A stretch of 64,000 nt of DNA from Veillonellaceae bacterium (GTDB lineage Bacteria; Bacillota; Negativicutes; Veillonellales; Dialisteraceae): positions 1,258,501-1,322,500 of the forward strand of contig DAJPGA010000001.1 of NCBI GenBank assembly GCA_025992895.1, read 5' to 3'. Below are positions 63,247-64,000 of the stretch, in pieces; position 1 is the stretch's first letter, and each line of letters starts with the position of its first letter. The notes beneath the pieces are model-generated. The model saw only the letters and a program-made list of their open reading frames with translations, had not been told where the DNA came from and ran no database searches. A program made the position numbers and the translations under genes.

Positions 63247-63991
63247 TGAATGGGTATTGAATGAGGGAGAAAGACTTGACGACTTAGTCAGGGATGATAT
63301 GAAGCTCATCCAGAGGCCGGATCATTTCTGCTTCTCTGTAGATTCTGTATTACTGGCTCACTATGTAGAGCCTAAGAAAAATGATGTCATCGCAGATCTT
63401 GGAACAGGCACCGGTGTTATCGCACTGCTTGTTTCTTCATTGGGCGGCAATCATATTGCGGCTTTTGAACTGGATCCTGTGATGGCGGATCTGGCGAGAA
63501 GAAATATAGAAGGAAATCATAAAGAAGCGCAGATCAAAGTCATTGAAGGAGATTATAGGGAATCTTCCCGGCAGTTCCATTCCGGAAAATTCTCTCTGGT
63601 ACTGGCTAATCCTCCCTATCGGGAAGTGGGGACAGGAAGGATGAGTGCCAAAAGCGGGGTGGCCAGCGCCAGTTATGAAATGAATGCGACGATGGATGAC
63701 GTATTCAAGACAGCGCAGTATCTTCTGAAATACGGCGGACGTCTGGCTATGGTACACAGAGCGGACAGGACGGCTGATCTTATCACTATAGGAAGAAAGT
63801 ATCATATGGAGCCCAAGCGCATGCGCTTTGTCTATGCAAGAAAGGGCCATACGGCGGTCAGGGTCCTGATAGAATGGAGATACGGAGGGCATGCAGAGCT
63901 TGTCGTAGAACCGCCGCTTCTTCTTCATAATGATGATGGTTCTTACACAGATGAAGTCTGTGAGATATATGGGAGGAAAAGTCATGAGTGA
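63239..63991 (+). CDS. trmN6: tRNA1(Val) (adenine(37)-N6)-methyltransferase-like (TrmN6/YabB)
   Basis: A SAM-dependent class I methyltransferase of 250 residues. The SAM-binding motif is IADLGTGTGVIALLVSSLGG and the target-base motif is SLVLANPPYREVGTG, the NPPY form used by N6-adenine enzymes. RPDHFCFSVDSVLLAHYV at the N-terminus fits the TrmN6/YabB group. The start overlaps ricT by 8 nt and a further gene begins in its last codons. Confidence 0.85.
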   Translation: MADEWVLNEGERLDDLVRDDMKLIQRPDHFCFSVDSVLLAHYVEPKKNDVIADLGTGTGVIALLVSSLGGNHIAAFELDPVMADLARRNIEGNHKEAQIKVIEGDYRESSRQFHSGKFSLVLANPPYREVGTGRMSAKSGVASASYEMNATMDDVFKTAQYLLKYGGRLAMVHRADRTADLITIGRKYHMEPKRMRFVYARKGHTAVRVLIEWRYGGHAELVVEPPLLLHNDDGSYTDEVCEIYGRKSHE

Positions 63992-64000
63992 AGTGGAGAA
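63984..64000 (+). CDS. Start of a further gene, cut by the window edge
   Basis: An ATG at 63984, preceded by GGGAGGAAAA and overlapping the trmN6 stop, begins MSEVE. By analogy with the Bacillus yabB-yazA-yabC order it could be yazA (GIY-YIG) or rsmI, but too little is visible to say. Confidence 0.35.

Overview
The window is about 64 kb of chromosome from a low-to-mid GC anaerobic member of the Bacillota. Markers for this are two T-box leaders, a FapR-controlled fatty-acid operon, Mini-III, Rae1/YacP and RicT/YaaT homologues, a fused CobA-HemD, rubrerythrin and ferritin. Gene content and codon use suggest the Negativicutes (Dialister/Veillonella type), but no rRNA or other phylogenetic marker was available to test this. 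It is almost entirely housekeeping DNA: no rRNA, tRNA, CRISPR array or prophage was seen.

Layout. 0.1-6.4 kb: glmS, trpS, then on the minus strand a cobO-ptsI pair and a VTT/TVP38 membrane protein. 6.7-14 kb: T-box-controlled valS, folC, an orphan citC, an HD-domain protein (minus) and a frameshifted sirtuin. 14-20 kb: amtB-glnB behind an attenuator-like leader, then a strong promoter feeding a structured RNA of unknown family, a non-canonical T-box, cysS, mrnC, rlmB and rae1. 20-24 kb: secG, rnr, smpB and a protein with three tudor-like modules, an RNA quality-control neighbourhood. 24-29 kb: envelope genes (GerMN lipoprotein and AMIN/amidase on minus; polysaccharide deacetylase, phosphodiester glycosidase and an anchored protein on plus). 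29-30.5 kb: pyrF-pyrE. 30.6-39 kb: an NPD-family flavoprotein (minus), a candidate small RNA, and fapR-plsX-fabH-fabD-fabG-acpP-fabF-rnc. 39-42 kb: rubrerythrin (minus) and a DUF47-pit phosphate uptake pair behind candidate Pho boxes. 42-50.4 kb: rbgA-rnhB and a complete glutamate-to-uroporphyrinogen/precorrin-2 operon (sirC-like, hemA, hemC, cobA-hemD, hemB, hemL). 50.6-60 kb: ferritin, yraN, comM, dprA, topA and trmFO. 60-64 kb: a HAD hydrolase, then holB-ricT-trmN6 and the first codons of a further gene.

Most noteworthy. (1) trmFO is split by a complete 1,728-bp IS3-family element; removing the IS and one 3-bp target copy restores a 434-codon reading frame exactly. (2) A structured RNA with a long closing stem and an apparent pseudoknot lies directly ahead of a cysS T-box whose tRNA-acceptor bulge departs from consensus. 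(3) A 27-codon ORF with a strong Shine-Dalgarno site lies between two hairpin-terminators ahead of amtB. (4) A minus-strand transcription unit with its own -10 element and terminator lies between the NPD gene and fapR and encodes no recognised protein. (5) A triple tudor-like protein follows rnr-smpB. None of these amounts to a proven new system; the RNA elements and the tudor-like protein are the best leads.
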